Counted from the stretch's first letter, positions 22,291 to 34,442 are shown. The stretch: DNA of 64,000 nucleotides from Nannocystis pusilla (GCF_026626665.1 NZ_JAPNKE010000002.1:1101204-1165203); one strand, 5' to 3'. A program made the numbers and translations. Notes: generated by a model from the letters alone, not told the origin.

Positions 22291-23427
22291 TCAGCGGCCG
22301 GCGAGCGCGTGCTCGACGCTCTGATGACAGCGGACCTCCGACAGGTCGACGCCGGCGTCGACGATCGCGCGGGCCAGCGGCGGACGCACGCCGCTGAGCG
22401 CGGCGGAGACGCCCTGGAGGCGCAGGACACGGACGATCCGCAGCACCCCGGCGGCGACCTCGGCGTCGTCGACGGCGGCGCCGGTGAGGTCGAGGACGAC
22501 GCGGTCGACGCGGCCGCGGCCGGTGTGGTCGAGGAGGGCGGCGAGGGCGACGTCGACGCGCTGGCGGTCGAGGGCGCCGATCAGCGGCAAGGCGAGCACG
22601 CGGGCGCCGACCTGGATGACGGGCGCGGCCAGGCGCAGCAGGGTGTCGGCCTGCGCGGCGATCTGCTGCCGGTTGCGCTCGAGCTCGGCGAGGTGGGCGC
22701 GGCGCTCGGTGATGTCGGTCTGGGTGACGAGCAGCGCCGGCGCGCCGGTGACCGGGTCGAGGCTGCGGCGGATCGCGGTGTCGTACCAGCGCGCGCCGGT
22801 GGTGGTGCGCACCGCGACGTCGAGGCGCACGGGCTCGCCCGCGAGGCGGCGGCGCAGCTCGGACGCCTGGGGCGGATCGACGAAGCTGGCGGCGAAGGCG
22901 TCGCCGGAGCCCATGTCGCCGAGCGCCGCCACGGCCGCGGGGTTGCGCATGAGCACCTCGCCCGCGTCGCCGTAGAGCGAGACGAGCTCGCCGAGGTAGC
23001 GCAGCGCCTCGATGCCGCGGCGATCTTGCAGCTCGGCCTCGGCGTCGCCGAGCACGCGGGCCTCGACCAGCATGCCGAGCCGGACCGGCTCGCCGGGGCC
23101 GTCGGCGATCCGGATGCCCTGCTGGCGACACTCGGCGACGAACGGTCTGGCGTGATCGGGGTAGAGGGTCCAGCGATCGACGGCCCGCTCGCCGCGTTCG
23201 AGGCGGCGCTGGAGCTGCTCGAGGCGCAGCCGCGAGGTCGGCGACGGGCCCGGCCCCGCCGCGCTGGCGGCCAGCAGGTGCGCGCGGCTCTCGGCGCCCC
23301 ACATCGGCACGCAGGCGAGGTTGGCCCACCACTGGTGGCCGCGCTCGAGATCGACGATCCACACCGGCGTGCTCAGGACGTCGAACAGGGCCAGGTCGCC
23401 GGGGAGATAGACGGTATCGGTGGCCAT
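22291..23427 (-). CDS. RsbR-like PAS/STAS signalling protein
   Basis: A 378-residue cytosolic regulator. The N-terminal part (residues about 15-85, VLSTPVWIVDLERGHQWWAN) and the middle part (about 110-240, including VTQTDITERRAHL) are PAS-like sensors. A short coiled coil (about 235-255) leads to a C-terminal STAS domain (255-375): APVIQVGARVLALPLIGALD, VVLDLTGAAVDDAEVA and SGVRPPLARAIVDAGVDLS. This is the layout of RsbR-type stressosome and anti-anti-sigma proteins. The usual STAS phosphorylation site position reads Ala-Ala-Val-Asp, without Ser/Thr. Three other STAS genes lie at 45540, 47444 and 52580. No RsbT or RsbW kinase is adjacent. Confidence 0.75.
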   Translation of the reverse strand: MATDTVYLPGDLALFDVLSTPVWIVDLERGHQWWANLACVPMWGAESRAHLLAASAAGPGPSPTSRLRLEQLQRRLERGERAVDRWTLYPDHARPFVAECRQQGIRIADGPGEPVRLGMLVEARVLGDAEAELQDRRGIEALRYLGELVSLYGDAGEVLMRNPAAVAALGDMGSGDAFAASFVDPPQASELRRRLAGEPVRLDVAVRTTTGARWYDTAIRRSLDPVTGAPALLVTQTDITERRAHLAELERNRQQIAAQADTLLRLAAPVIQVGARVLALPLIGALDRQRVDVALAALLDHTGRGRVDRVVLDLTGAAVDDAEVAAGVLRIVRVLRLQGVSAALSGVRPPLARAIVDAGVDLSEVRCHQSVEHALAGR

Positions 23428-23672
23428 GCGGCGATGTGCGTGGAGGCTAGCGCGTCTGCGACCTGTCGCCCGTCGTCTGCCGGAGCGTACCGGGGGGTCC
23501 CCTGCGGGCGCGCGCTGCTCGCCGGACAGGCGCGGGGACGATCGCGCGGGCTCCTGGATGCACGCGGGAGAGGTCGTCGGACCGCGCATCGATTGCGCAG
23601 AGGGCCGCGCGACGTGCAGCGAACGGGGGCGGGCGCCGGTCGCCGCGGCGATTGGCGTGATACCCTGCGCTT
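23428..23672. other. Divergent spacer with a short-leader promoter element
   Basis: No gene. GATACCCT (23659-23666) ends 6 bases before the ATG at 23673, consistent with a -10 box giving a leaderless or near-leaderless transcript. No clear -35 seen. Confidence 0.35.
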
Positions 23673-25195
23673 ATGCGCTTCTCTTATCATTCGCTCGCAA
23701 TCGTCGCAGCGCTCGCGGGGGCCGGCTGCGAGGGGTCCAGTGCGACGACCGACCAGGCCGGCGAGTCCGAAGCCGATACGACCGCGACGACGACCACGAG
23801 CGGGACCGGCGAGATCACGACGTCCGGCGAGACCACGACGGGCGAGACCACGACGACCGGCGCGTCGAGCGGCGGCGAGGCGCCGACGACCACCGACCTC
23901 ACGACCACGACCGGCGGCGAGGTCGACATCCTCGAGCAGCTGTCCGCGATCGACGGCATGTGGGTGGGCGAGCTGCCGACGCCGATCGCGGGTTATCGCC
24001 TGTTCACGATGCTCTACGAGCAGCCGGCCGACCACGACGCGGAGGGCGGGCCGATCTTCACTCAGCGGATGACGCTGCTGCACCGCGACGTCGACGCGCC
24101 GATGGTGATCGTGACCGCGGGTTACAATATCAACACCATGTCGGCGGCGCTGGGCGAGCCGGCGACGATGGTGGCGGCCAATCAGCTGACCGTCGAGCAC
24201 CGCTTCTTCGACGAGTCGCGGCCGAGCATGCCCGACTGGGCCGACCTCGACATCCGCCAGGCGGCCACCGATCACCACCGAGTCGCCGCGGCCCTGCAGC
24301 CGCTGTATTCGGGCCGCTGGCTGGCGACCGGCGCGAGCAAGGGCGGGCTGGCGGCGCTGTACTTCCGCCGGTTCTTCCCGGCCGACGTCGACGGCACGAT
24401 CGCCTACGTCGCGCCCTACAGCCACGGGGAGTACGACGGGCGCTACGAGGAATTCATCGCCACGCGGGGCGACGAGGCCTGCCGACAGGCGCTGCGCGAC
24501 GTGCAGCGCGAGGTGCTGATTCGCCGGCCGGCGATGCTGGACCGCATGGCCGGGCAGGCGGCGACGTACGCATTGTTCGGGGCCGACGCGGTGCTCGAGA
24601 CGGCGGCCCTCGACCTGCCGTTCGCGTTCTGGCAGTACCAGACCGCGAGTTTGTGCGCGTCGGTGCCGCCGCCTGCGGCCAGCGACGACGAGGTGTGGGC
24701 TTTTTGAAGAAAGTCAGCGAGCCCAGCTCGGACGCCGACCTGCTGCGGGTCGAGCCGTACTACTGGCAGTCGGCGACGCAGCTCGGCGGGATCCTCGTCG
24801 ACGAGGCGAACGTGGCCGATCTGCTGCAGTTGCCGGGCTTCAACACCGCGCGCAGCTTCATCGTGCCGGGGCCGGGCAAGACCCCCGGGCCGCACGATCC
24901 GGCGCCGGCGCAGGATGTCGCCGACTGGCTGGCCGCCGAGGGCGAGCGGCTGCTGCTGATCTACGGCGAGAACGACCCGTGGACGGCGGGGGCGTTCGAG
25001 CTCGGGGAGGCGGCCGATTCGTACCTGTTCCACGCGCCGGGCGGCAACCACGGGGCGCGCATCGCCGACCTCGCCGACGCCGACCGCGAGCAGGCAATCG
25101 TGGCAGTGGAGGCGTGGGCGGGCACGCGGGCGCGCAGCGACGGGTGGGTGCGTCCGGCGCCGATCCGCGAGACGCTGCGGCAATTCGGCTGGTGA
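23673..25195 (+). CDS. Peptidase S37 family (PS-10 type) lipoprotein, with a frame slip
   Basis: Starts with a lipoprotein signal (IVAALAGAGC) and a Thr-rich linker to about residue 85. The body matches secreted tripeptidyl aminopeptidases of family S37: YRLFTMLYEQPADHD, IFTQRMTLLHRD, LTVEHRFFDESRP, the nucleophile elbow TGASKGGLAALYFRRFFP, and IAYVAPYSHG. The late acid and His are probably in LLLIYGENDPWTAG and APGGNHGARI. It should remove tripeptides or digest extracellular protein. The frame slips in a run of five T at 24701-24705; a sixth T gives DEVWAFLKKVSEPSS. It is a single gene, with its 3' spacer holding hairpins and a tandem duplication. Confidence 0.8.
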
Positions 25196-25327
25196 CGGGG
25201 CCGCGGCGACGAGAGGCGCGGGCCAGGCCCGCGAACTGCTGAGGGCTCGATGCGCTGGCCCGAGTCTCAAGATTGCGTTGCGAGGCGCGACTGCCATGAT
25301 TCAGCCGGACGATCGCACGATTCCGTG

Positions 25328-25359
25328 AATTCGGCGGGCGGTCGCTCCGCCCGCGAATT
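25328..25359. terminator. Imperfect 13-bp GC-rich hairpin
   Basis: AATTCGGCGGGCGG pairs with CCGCCCGCGAATT across TCGCT, with one bulged G. It lies 133 bases after the S37 peptidase stop, between convergent genes. No U tract follows, so factor-independent termination is uncertain. Confidence 0.4.
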
Positions 25360-25383
25360 GATCCGTCCGAAATAAGACTTCCC

Positions 25384-25506
25384 GGCACTGACTTGCCCTC
25401 GCGCGAGGGGCTCGCGCGAGGGCAGTCATCATTGCGGACGATCAGGCGCGGCGGCGGCGGGCCAGGGCGCCGAGGACCAGCAGGTCGAACGCCCACGGCT
25501 GCGGGG
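25384..25506. repeat. Copy 1 of a tandem duplication covering a gene 3' end
   Basis: About 123 bases nearly identical to 25520-25644 (offset 136 in the first half). It contains a perfect 13-bp hairpin with a 3-base loop (25395-25423, GCCCTCGCGCGAG arms), then a copy of the last codons of the carboxypeptidase gene. Differences: one substitution in the left flank, two in the coding part, and a 3-base (one Arg codon) deletion. Confidence 0.85.
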
Positions 25507-25512
25507 CGCATG
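25442..25512 (-). pseudogene. Duplicated MYXO-CTERM tail fragment
   Basis: The minus strand reads PQPWAFDLLVLGALARRRRA then stop, a copy of the final residues of the adjacent carboxypeptidase, with Gly-to-Asp in the helix and one Arg fewer. There is no start codon or upstream body, so it is a remnant left by the tandem duplication. Confidence 0.75.
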
Positions 25513-25519
25513 ACGACCT

Positions 25520-25644
25520 GGCACTGATTTGCCCTCGCGCGAGGGGCTCGCGCGAGGGCAGTCATCATTGCGGACGATCAGGCGCGGCGGCGGCGGCGGG
25601 CCAGGGCGCCGAGGACCAGCAGGCCGAACGCCCATGGCTGCGGG
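25520..25644. repeat. Copy 2 of the tandem duplication (functional 3' end)
   Basis: Contains the second perfect hairpin (25531-25559), 18 bases after the carboxypeptidase stop in that gene's direction. The hairpin probably ends the minus-strand transcript; copy 1 then provides a backup terminator. Confidence 0.8.
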
Positions 25645-27173
25645 CTGCCGGAGTCCGAGCGGCAGGCGCATCCGCCCGCGTCGTCGGCGTCATTGCCGGC
25701 GGTGCCGGTGGCGCTGCCGGCCGAGCCGCCGCTGCTGCTGCCGTCGGACGAGCCGCCGCTGCTGGGATCGGACTCGGCGCCGTCCGTCGAATCACCGGAG
25801 GGGCCGCCGGTGGTCGGGGCCTCGCCGGTCGGGTCGTCGCCGGTGGTGGCGTCGACCTGACACGCGGGCGCGAGGCTGTCGGGCGGGCACTGCAGGTCGT
25901 CGAGCTGATAGACCTCGGGGCCGGGGCCCTGGACCAGCACCGGCTTGTCGCGCACCGGCGTGCCGAGCGGGATTGCATAGACCTCGGCGGCCGGGACGGT
26001 GACGACCGCGCCGAGGTCGAAGTCCCAATTGTCGGCGACCTCGGGGCTCGGGACGTGGCGCCGGACGCCGCCGTCCTTGAGATAAACCTCGGGCGTGCCG
26101 TCATCGGCGCGGATCAGCTGCGGCACGGGCTCGATGTCGATCCATTCGGGCAGCGCCAGCAGGGTCGGCTCGTCGACGGTGACGAGGTCCCAGAACACGT
26201 CGAACTTCCACGTGGCGAGGACGTCGGGGTGGGGGATGTGGCGGCGGTACCCGGTCAGGGCCGGCGGGGCGCAGGTGAACGACAGCGGGCTCTGGCTCAG
26301 CTGCGGGTTCTTCTGGCCCTCGATGTCGATGCCGTAGACGTGGACGGGGCGGGTGGTGTTGTCGCGCAGGCTGAGCGGTACGCCGAGCTTGTAGCCGTGG
26401 GCGCACGAGCCGAGGGCCATGCACAGGTCTTCGCGGTGCAGGTCGGCCTTGGTCGGCACGCCGATGCCGTTGGGATCGCCGGCCGGACCGTTGAAGTAGA
26501 CGTGGACGTCGATCGAGGCGTCGGGCGCGTCGGGGTCCTGGGCCCAGCCGTAGACGTTGTCGCAATCGACGGTGTCGAGGTAGCCCGTGGGCGGCAGGCT
26601 GATGTCACAGGCGCCGCCGCCGGGTCCGCCGCCCCACCACTCCCAGTGCCACGGCTCGCCCGGGACGGTCTCGGTGAACCCGTAGGCGCCGCCGTTGGCG
26701 GCGAGCCAGTTGTAGACGCCGGGGGTGGCGGTGTTGATGTCGAGCGCGTGGCCGCTCTGGTGATTGGAGTAGCCGGGCTTGGCCGCCAGGTTGCAGCTGT
26801 TGCAGTTGCAATTGATGTAGCAGCCGTAGAGGTACTCCTGCTCTTCCATGGTGCGGAAGCCGCTGTTGATGTGCATGTCGACGCCGGCCGCGGCCGCAGC
26901 CTCGCGCATGACCCAGTAGGCGTTGGCGGTGCTCTTCTCGACCGGGCGCCCGTCGATGTGGACGACGGTGATCTCGAACGGGTTGCCGCTGGTGTAGCCG
27001 GTGTCCGTGCTCTCGGCGCAGTCGATCGGGGCAGGGTGCTCGCCGATGTCGGGCGGGGCGGTCAATTCACAGACGTCCTGGTATTCGTGCGGCCCGTCAG
27101 CCCAGGCGGCAGAATACGGCGCCATCCAAAGCGCGGCGAGAACAGCATGTCGGAGCGAGATCGCGGTGGGCAT
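25578..27173 (-). CDS. VanY-type D,D-carboxypeptidase with surface modules and a MYXO-CTERM tail
   Basis: A 531-residue protein. A signal peptide (residues 1-25, APYSAAWA) is followed by a VanY peptidase domain (about 50-200) with zinc-ligand motifs SNHQSGHALDIN and EPWHWEWW and the substrate-loop HINSGFRTMEEQEYL. It should trim D-Ala from peptidoglycan stem peptides, or act as an L,D/D,D-endopeptidase. A GWAQDPDAPDASIDVHVYF module (about 213-310) and VYLKDGGVRRHVPSPEV repeats (about 320-445) follow, then a Ser/Gly/Asp spacer. The tail is GGCACRS, a helix and RRRRRA. The modules are shared with the protein at 8124. TGATAGCGT 9-17 bases upstream of the ATG is a likely -10 region. Confidence 0.85.
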   Translation of the reverse strand: MPTAISLRHAVLAALWMAPYSAAWADGPHEYQDVCELTAPPDIGEHPAPIDCAESTDTGYTSGNPFEITVVHIDGRPVEKSTANAYWVMREAAAAAGVDMHINSGFRTMEEQEYLYGCYINCNCNSCNLAAKPGYSNHQSGHALDINTATPGVYNWLAANGGAYGFTETVPGEPWHWEWWGGGPGGGACDISLPPTGYLDTVDCDNVYGWAQDPDAPDASIDVHVYFNGPAGDPNGIGVPTKADLHREDLCMALGSCAHGYKLGVPLSLRDNTTRPVHVYGIDIEGQKNPQLSQSPLSFTCAPPALTGYRRHIPHPDVLATWKFDVFWDLVTVDEPTLLALPEWIDIEPVPQLIRADDGTPEVYLKDGGVRRHVPSPEVADNWDFDLGAVVTVPAAEVYAIPLGTPVRDKPVLVQGPGPEVYQLDDLQCPPDSLAPACQVDATTGDDPTGEAPTTGGPSGDSTDGAESDPSSGGSSDGSSSGGSAGSATGTAGNDADDAGGCACRSDSGSPQPWAFGLLVLGALARRRRRA

Positions 27174-27683
27174 GGACACCCACGCTATCACGAGCCCGCG
27201 AGGACGGGCAGGGAGCGGGAGGGCCTCGCAGCTCTTGCGCCTGGCGCGGGAGCGAAGCTCCGGCGGTTGGGGGCCGCCGGCCGCCGACGGGGGACAGCGC
27301 TGCAATCGCGCGAACGGGAGTTCATCGATGGCCGCGCGTATCGGGATCGGGCGCGAGACCGTGCGGAGGCCGTCGGCGCTCGCAGAGGCCGCGAGGCGCG
27401 CGGTGGGGCGCGCCCGGCCTGTCTCTTCGAGCATGTCGGCGCAAAACGGGTCGGGGGAGCGAACGTCGACGCGCAGGCGCCACTTCAATCGCAGCGCACG
27501 CCCGCGCAGGTCCGCGTGCAGGCTCGATGCGATCGGCAGCCAGGCCAGACCGCATCACGGATGGACTCGAGGCGCGATTCGGCTGCACCGACTCGGACTC
27601 GGGGGGCCGGTAGCGATAGCAGCCGCCTCCTCGCTCCGCGACTTGCGCCGCGTCCATGAGTGAAGCGCGCGTGAGGGCTGTCG
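27174..27683. other. Spacer with a carboxypeptidase promoter element
   Basis: On the minus strand, GATAGC (27184-27189) lies just upstream of the ATG at 27173 and is identical to the element before the gene at 38063. The rest (about 480 bases) shows no gene I can support; the frames crossing it look compositional. Confidence 0.4.
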
Positions 27684-28214
27684 TCAGGGCTGGGCCAGGA
27701 GCTGCTCGAGGGCGTCCCACATGGTGACGAAGCGGTCGCTGTAGAGCGCGGCGCGGAAGTCGGGCTGCTCCTGGCGATAGACCGCGAGCATCCTCGACCT
27801 GGTGGCGGCGGAGTGGCCGGCGTTGGCGAGGCGGTCGCAGATCTTCACGAAGGTGGCGACGTCGCTGGCGCGGATGCCCTCGTAGTAGCGCGCGTTGGCT
27901 CGCTCCTTGCGGGTGCGGCCCTTCTCATTGGTCAGGGCGAAGGCGACCTCGGCCACGGCCTCGTTCGTGGCCCGCTTGACGTCGTTGTAGGTCTGCCGGG
28001 CGTCCTCGATGGCGTCGTGAACCCAGGCGCCGGCGAGGGCGATCGGTCGCTCGTCGTCGTCGAGCAAGTGGAGGAACTCGACCGCGCGCTCGACGACCAT
28101 GCTCAGGTGGCTGGCGTACGGCCGGCCGTCGTACAGGTGATTGGTGTCCGCGTGGGCGCGAGTGGCGTAGCTCTGGGCCGCCTGTACCAGGGGGTGGACG
28201 AGGAGCTGGGTCAT
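27684..28214 (-). CDS. Stand-alone HD-domain protein, candidate small alarmone hydrolase
   Basis: A 176-residue single-domain protein (an in-frame ATG at 28223 would add three residues). Metal-site motifs of the SpoT/MESH1 hydrolase fold are in order: YASHLSMVVERAVEFL (first His), GAWVHDAIEDA (the HDxxED core), and FVKICDRLANAGHS (distal Asp), with RKERANARYYEGI between. Compared with SpoT (EHPLAVA, HDVVEDT, KLADRLHNMR) the match is good, so ppGpp or a related nucleotide may be hydrolysed to GDP. This would complement the RelA at 3667, which has lost its HD site. A general HD phosphohydrolase is the alternative. Confidence 0.65.
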   Translation of the reverse strand: MTQLLVHPLVQAAQSYATRAHADTNHLYDGRPYASHLSMVVERAVEFLHLLDDDERPIALAGAWVHDAIEDARQTYNDVKRATNEAVAEVAFALTNEKGRTRKERANARYYEGIRASDVATFVKICDRLANAGHSAATRSRMLAVYRQEQPDFRAALYSDRFVTMWDALEQLLAQP

Positions 28215-28423
28215 GCTCTCCATACGCCCCGACGGTCCTCCGATTCAAAGTTCAGTGGACGGCCGCGCGAGCGCGAAGAGCCGTGAGGGACCCCTCGCGC
28301 TGCTCGTCCGATACGCGGAGTCCGGCGGTTGCTTTCGCCGCGAAACTGCGGCTCGCGGCGCGAGGTCGCTGAGGTCGACGAGCGCGGCGCTGGACGACTC
28401 GAGCGGGCGCCGGAATGCCGGAT

Positions 28424-28621
28424 GGCTTTTGAGACATGTTGGAAGGCGAAGCTCGCGTCGAGCCGGATGAAAGATGTCTCTTGAGGCAGGCTGCGAGGCA
28501 GCGCTCCGATCGCGGGGCATCGGGATAAAAAATGTCTTTTGAGACAGGTTGCGCCGCGATCCTCGAGTCGCGTGGCGGCTCGCTGCCGGGCCGCGAACAA
28601 GGCTGTCTTTCGAGACAGGCG
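28424..28621. repeat. Four spaced hairpin units of a TGTCT..AGACA subtype
   Basis: Units at about 28424-28440, 28474-28491 (TGTCT-CTTG-AGGCA), 28532-28549 (TGTCT-TTTG-AGACA) and 28602-28620 (TGTCT-TTCG-AGACA). The stem is closed by T-A instead of C-G. Unit spacing is about 50-70 bases. The array sits in the 550-base spacer between the HD gene (-) and an IgGFc-like lipoprotein gene (+). No gene is seen in the spacer. Confidence 0.65.
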
Positions 28622-28767
28622 GCGACGCGGCGCGCCTGCGGACGCGCAGCGGGTGGAGCGCACCGACGCGCGGTCGCTCGACCGGCGGCGGAGAGGCCGG
28701 CCGGTGAGGGCCGGGCCGCTCCCTGGCGCGCGCCACCGAGCGGGCGCTCCGTGTCATACTGCCGGCC

Positions 28768-30675
28768 ATGATGCGCGGGATCGGCACGCTCTCTCTCGTC
28801 ACTCTCGTCGCCTGTGCCGGCGGAGAGGGCTCCGAAAGCCGCGGGGGCAGTGCCACCGAGTCGACGGTCGGGGCGGTGACGGCCACCGACGTCACCGGGA
28901 CGGCCACGGACGCGCCGACCGGCACCGAGTCGGTCGGCGGCACGACGACGACCGAGGGGGGCGGGACCGACTCGGCGACGATGGGGACGACGGCGGTGGT
29001 GCCGACGACGACCGAGGCGATCACCACCGAGGCGCCGACCGGGACCGCGAGCTCGACGACGGGCGAGCCTTGTGAGCCGGTGCAGTGCTCGGCCGACCTG
29101 AAGGGGCTCGAGTGCGAGGGGCAGCTGGTGTCGCTGTGCGAGGAGGACTCGTACTGCATCGAGGGCGCGTGCACGCCGCTGGAGCCGTGCGAGGCCGCGG
29201 CGCTGCTGCAGGGCAGCGAGGGCTGCGAGTTCTGGGCGGTGAAGACCCAGACGACCAAGACCGGCGGCTGCTTCGCGGCGTTCGTGGCCAACACCTGGGA
29301 CGAGCCGGTCCACATCGAGGTCGAGTACGACGGGCAGAGCCTCGACGTCGCCGGCTTCACGCGGATCCCCGAGGGCCAGGGCGAGAACATCGACTACGCG
29401 CCGTACGACCCGGTGGCCGGGCTGCCGGTCGGGCAGGTGGCGCTGGTGTTCCTGTCCCGAGGGCCAGGTGACAACCCGGCCTGCCCGGCGCCCGCCGGCG
29501 TGGCGATGGAGACCGAGGTCGCGGGGACGGGGCGCGGCAAGGGGTTCCGGATCTCGACCGATCGGCCGGTCGCTGCCTATCAGATGCTGCCGTACGGCGG
29601 CGGCTCGGTGGCGATCACGTCGGCGACGCTGATGCTGCCGACGAGCGTGTGGGACACCAATTACGTGGTCGTCAACGCCTACGCGCAGAGCGTCGCGGTG
29701 CCGGCGGCGCGGCCCTGTGGGCCGTCGTCGCCGGTGAAGACGGCACCGAGGTGACGATCGATCCGAAGGTCGCGATCGTCGGCGGTCCGGGCGTCACCGC
29801 TGGCGCGGCCGGGGTCCCGATCCAGTACAACCTCGCGCGCGGCGAGACGATCCAGTTCGCGCAGTCGGCCGAGCTGACGGGCTCGCCGCTGGTCGCCAAC
29901 AAGCCGGTCGGGGTGTTCGGCGGGGCCAGCTGCTTCAACGTGCCGGTGGACGCCTCGTACTGCGACGGGGCGCACCAGCAGATCCCGCCGATCAAGGCGC
30001 TGGGCAGCGCGTACGTGGCGGTCCGCTACAAGAACCGGCTGGCGATGGGGCAGGAGGAGACGCCGCCGTGGCGCCTGGTCGGCACGGTCGACGGGACCAC
30101 GCTGTCGTGGCAGCCGGCCAAGCCGGCGGGCGCGCCCGACACCTTGTCTTTCGGACAGGTCGCCGAATTCACGGCGGCCGGGCCGTTCACGGTGCGCAGC
30201 CAGGACAGCGAGCACCCGTTCTACCTGGCGGGCTACATGACGGGCGGGCAGCTGCACGACAACCGCGGCGACCCCGAGTGGGTCAACGTGATCCCCTCCG
30301 AGCAGTACCTCGACCGCTACGTGTTCTTCACCGACCCGACGTACTCGGAGACCAGCCTGGTGGTGGTGCGACGCAAGCAGGACGGCGCCTACGCCGACGT
30401 GACCCTCGGCTGCGCCGGCGTGCTCGACGGCTGGGCGGCGGTCGACGACGAGCACGAGTACACCCGCGTCGACCTCGTGACCGGCAACTTCGAGGACGTC
30501 GGCCAGTGCTCGAACGGCCGCCACGAGATCAAGAGCTCGGGCCCGATCGGCGTGACGGTGTGGGGCTGGGGCTCGCCGGAGTCGGTCGACTTCTACACGC
30601 TGAACGTGTCGTACGCGTACCCGGCGGGGGGCGGCGATCCGGCCGATCAACGACGTGATGATCATGCCGCAGTGA
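28768..30675 (+). CDS. IgGFc-binding-protein-like surface lipoprotein, with two frame slips
   Basis: A lipoprotein signal (LSLVTLVAC) and a Thr-rich linker (to about residue 95) precede a Cys-rich segment (CSADLKGLECEGQLVSLCEE), then the body. The body reads EFWAVKTQTTKTGG, FVANTWDEPVHIEV, GFRISTDRPVAAYQMLPYGG, FAQSAELTGSPLVANKPVGVFGG and SEQYLDRYVFFTDPTY, matching the IgGFc-binding N-terminal family seen in bacterial surface proteins. The frame slips near 29703-29720 (giving PAAALWAVVAGEDGTEV) and again in the G-run near 30630, after which AIRPINDVMIMPQ ends at 30675. Hairpin units at 29451 (FLSRGPGD) and 30142 (LSFGQVA) lie in frame. Confidence 0.75.
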
Positions 30676-30684
30676 CCGCGCGGC

Positions 30685-31062
30685 TCAGTTGAGCAGGCGA
30701 CCCGGCGGCGGCGGGCCGGGCTCGCCGCGCTTGCGGGCGAACAGGCCGCGGTTGTACAGGGCCAGGCGGTAGAGGTGGCCGCGCTCGCAGTAGAAGGTGA
30801 TCGTGCAATAGCCGTCGCCGTGGAGCGAGGCCGGCAGATCGATCCACGACACGTGGATCGGCAGGGCGTCGAGCTCGTCGAGGCGCTCGCGCACGAGCGG
30901 GAGGTCCTCGGCCAGCGCGTCGAGGTCGTGCCACACGCCGGCCTCGGCGGCGAACAGGCGGGCCAGCAGCGGCTCGTGGCAGCGTTCGCTGACCAGGTCG
31001 GCGGCGAGGTCCTCGAACAGCAGCTCGGCGTCGGTGGGTTCGTCGGGGTCGTGGTCCGTCAA
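30685..31062 (-). CDS. Hypothetical 125-residue soluble protein
   Basis: An acidic N-terminal half (DPDEPTDAELLFEDLAADL) is followed by ALPIHVSWIDLPASLHGDGY and a beta-rich YCTITFYCERGHLYRLALYN. I do not recognise the family. The start is TTG at 31062, whose bases overlap the TGA of the upstream frame (TTGA), suggesting coupled translation with the degenerate gene ending at 31059. It converges with the IgGFc-like lipoprotein, leaving 9 bases between stops. Confidence 0.6.
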   Translation of the reverse strand: MTDHDPDEPTDAELLFEDLAADLVSERCHEPLLARLFAAEAGVWHDLDALAEDLPLVRERLDELDALPIHVSWIDLPASLHGDGYCTITFYCERGHLYRLALYNRGLFARKRGEPGPPPPGRLLN

Positions 31063-32060
31063 TGGATGTGCAGGTTGGCCCCCGCGAGGCCGGTCGCGCC
31101 TTCGGGAGCCGGGTGGGTGTCCGGATGGGTGCCGGCCGCTCCGCCGGGGCCGGTGGTGCAGCGGTCGGTGGTATGGACGAACACGACGCGAGCGGGGCGC
31201 CCGAGGCGGGCCGACGGCTCGCGGGTGCCATCATTCTCGCCGGCGCTCGAATCGTCGTTGTCCGGGCCGCGGTCGCCGCCGTTGCCACCATTGCCGCGCT
31301 CGTCGGTGATCCTCTCGTGGCCCGTGAGGTGGAGGATGCCATCGACGCCCGACACCGCGGAGCTGCCGCCGCCGCCGGTGTCGTGATTGCACGAGCGCAC
31401 GCCCGGGAGGGTACACGAGCCGCCCTCGCCGGGCCCGTTCGTCGTACCGGCGCTCGCGCGGACGCAAAGGCCGCTCGCGCCGCCGTCGTCGCGCTCATCG
31501 ATTCTTCGTAGCGCCCGCCGGGGACGCGCAGCGGCGAAGATCCGCCGTGGGCCGTTCGGGCGCTCACGCGGCCGCTCGTCTTCACCGTGGGCTTGGCGCG
31601 GTGCGGGCTGGATGTCTTCATTGTCGCCTGTCGGGCCGTCGCTGCGGTCGTCGAATCGTCCGTCGAGCGGCTCGCCGTCGCCTGTTTTGACACAGGAGTC
31701 GTTGCATCCGCATTCGCCGGTGAGGGGCCGCCATCGCCGTCGAGGCGGCTGTCGGGATCGCCGAGATCGCGCACCCCGGGGCCGGTGGTCAGGCGTCGGG
31801 TGGTCGAGGTCGTCGCGTCGGCGGTGGCGGGGTCCGAGGTTGTCGTGGTCGTCAGTTCGGGACCGGTGGTGGTCGTCGGCTGCGAGGCCGAGACCGCGAT
31901 GGCGGTCGGAGCCGTGGGGTGCCGGCATCGATCGACGTCGGGTTCGCCGAAGCCGTGGTTGCGATGGCATCGCCCGTCGTGGTGGTGGTCGCCGCGAGCC
32001 GGCGCCGGGAGGCTGGTTCGGGGCCCACAGGCTGGCGGCAAAACGGCGTGCTCGGAGCAT
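31059..32060 (-). pseudogene. Degenerate Thr-rich exported protein
   Basis: The minus strand carries a Thr/Asp-rich linker typical of lipoproteins here (PTTTTGPELTTTTT) in one frame, then ECGCNDSCVKTGDGEP, and finally CNHDTGGGGSSAVSGVDGIL...LAGANLHIH in another frame, ending at 31059. No single frame spans it, and no clean lipobox is found. Either several base losses break one gene, or it is decaying. The final frame's stop overlaps the TTG start of the next gene, which argues that at least the C-terminal part was coding. Function unknown. Confidence 0.35.
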
Positions 32061-32249
32061 TGCGCCGGGAGTCTTCGGCAGGCGCGGTGCCTGCTTTGAG
32101 GGCACCCGAGCGGCACCTCGACCTGTCACAGGCGTAAGCCGAGATCGGGGGACCTCGGGTGCGCAGCGGTTCGCACACCGCCTGCTGGAAGGCGGCCTCG
32201 CGGGTCCTGTGCCGCAATGGGGGACGTTTTTGTCCGCGGATGTCCCTGG

Positions 32250-32276
32250 TTGACGAGGCGAACTCGAGGGTATGGT
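32250..32276 (+). promoter_or_regulatory. Promoter of the Cys-rich repeat protein
   Basis: TTGACG (32250-32255), a short 15-base spacer, then TATGGT (32271-32276), 6 bases before the ATG at 32283. TATGGT also occurs before the genes at 41439 and 55817. Confidence 0.5.
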
Positions 32277-32282
32277 CCGCGC

Positions 32283-34394
<2,112 letters not shown>

Positions 34395-34442
34395 GCCGCA
34401 CGCCGAGGGCGGTGACGGCTGACCTCGGCGAAACACGTTCCA

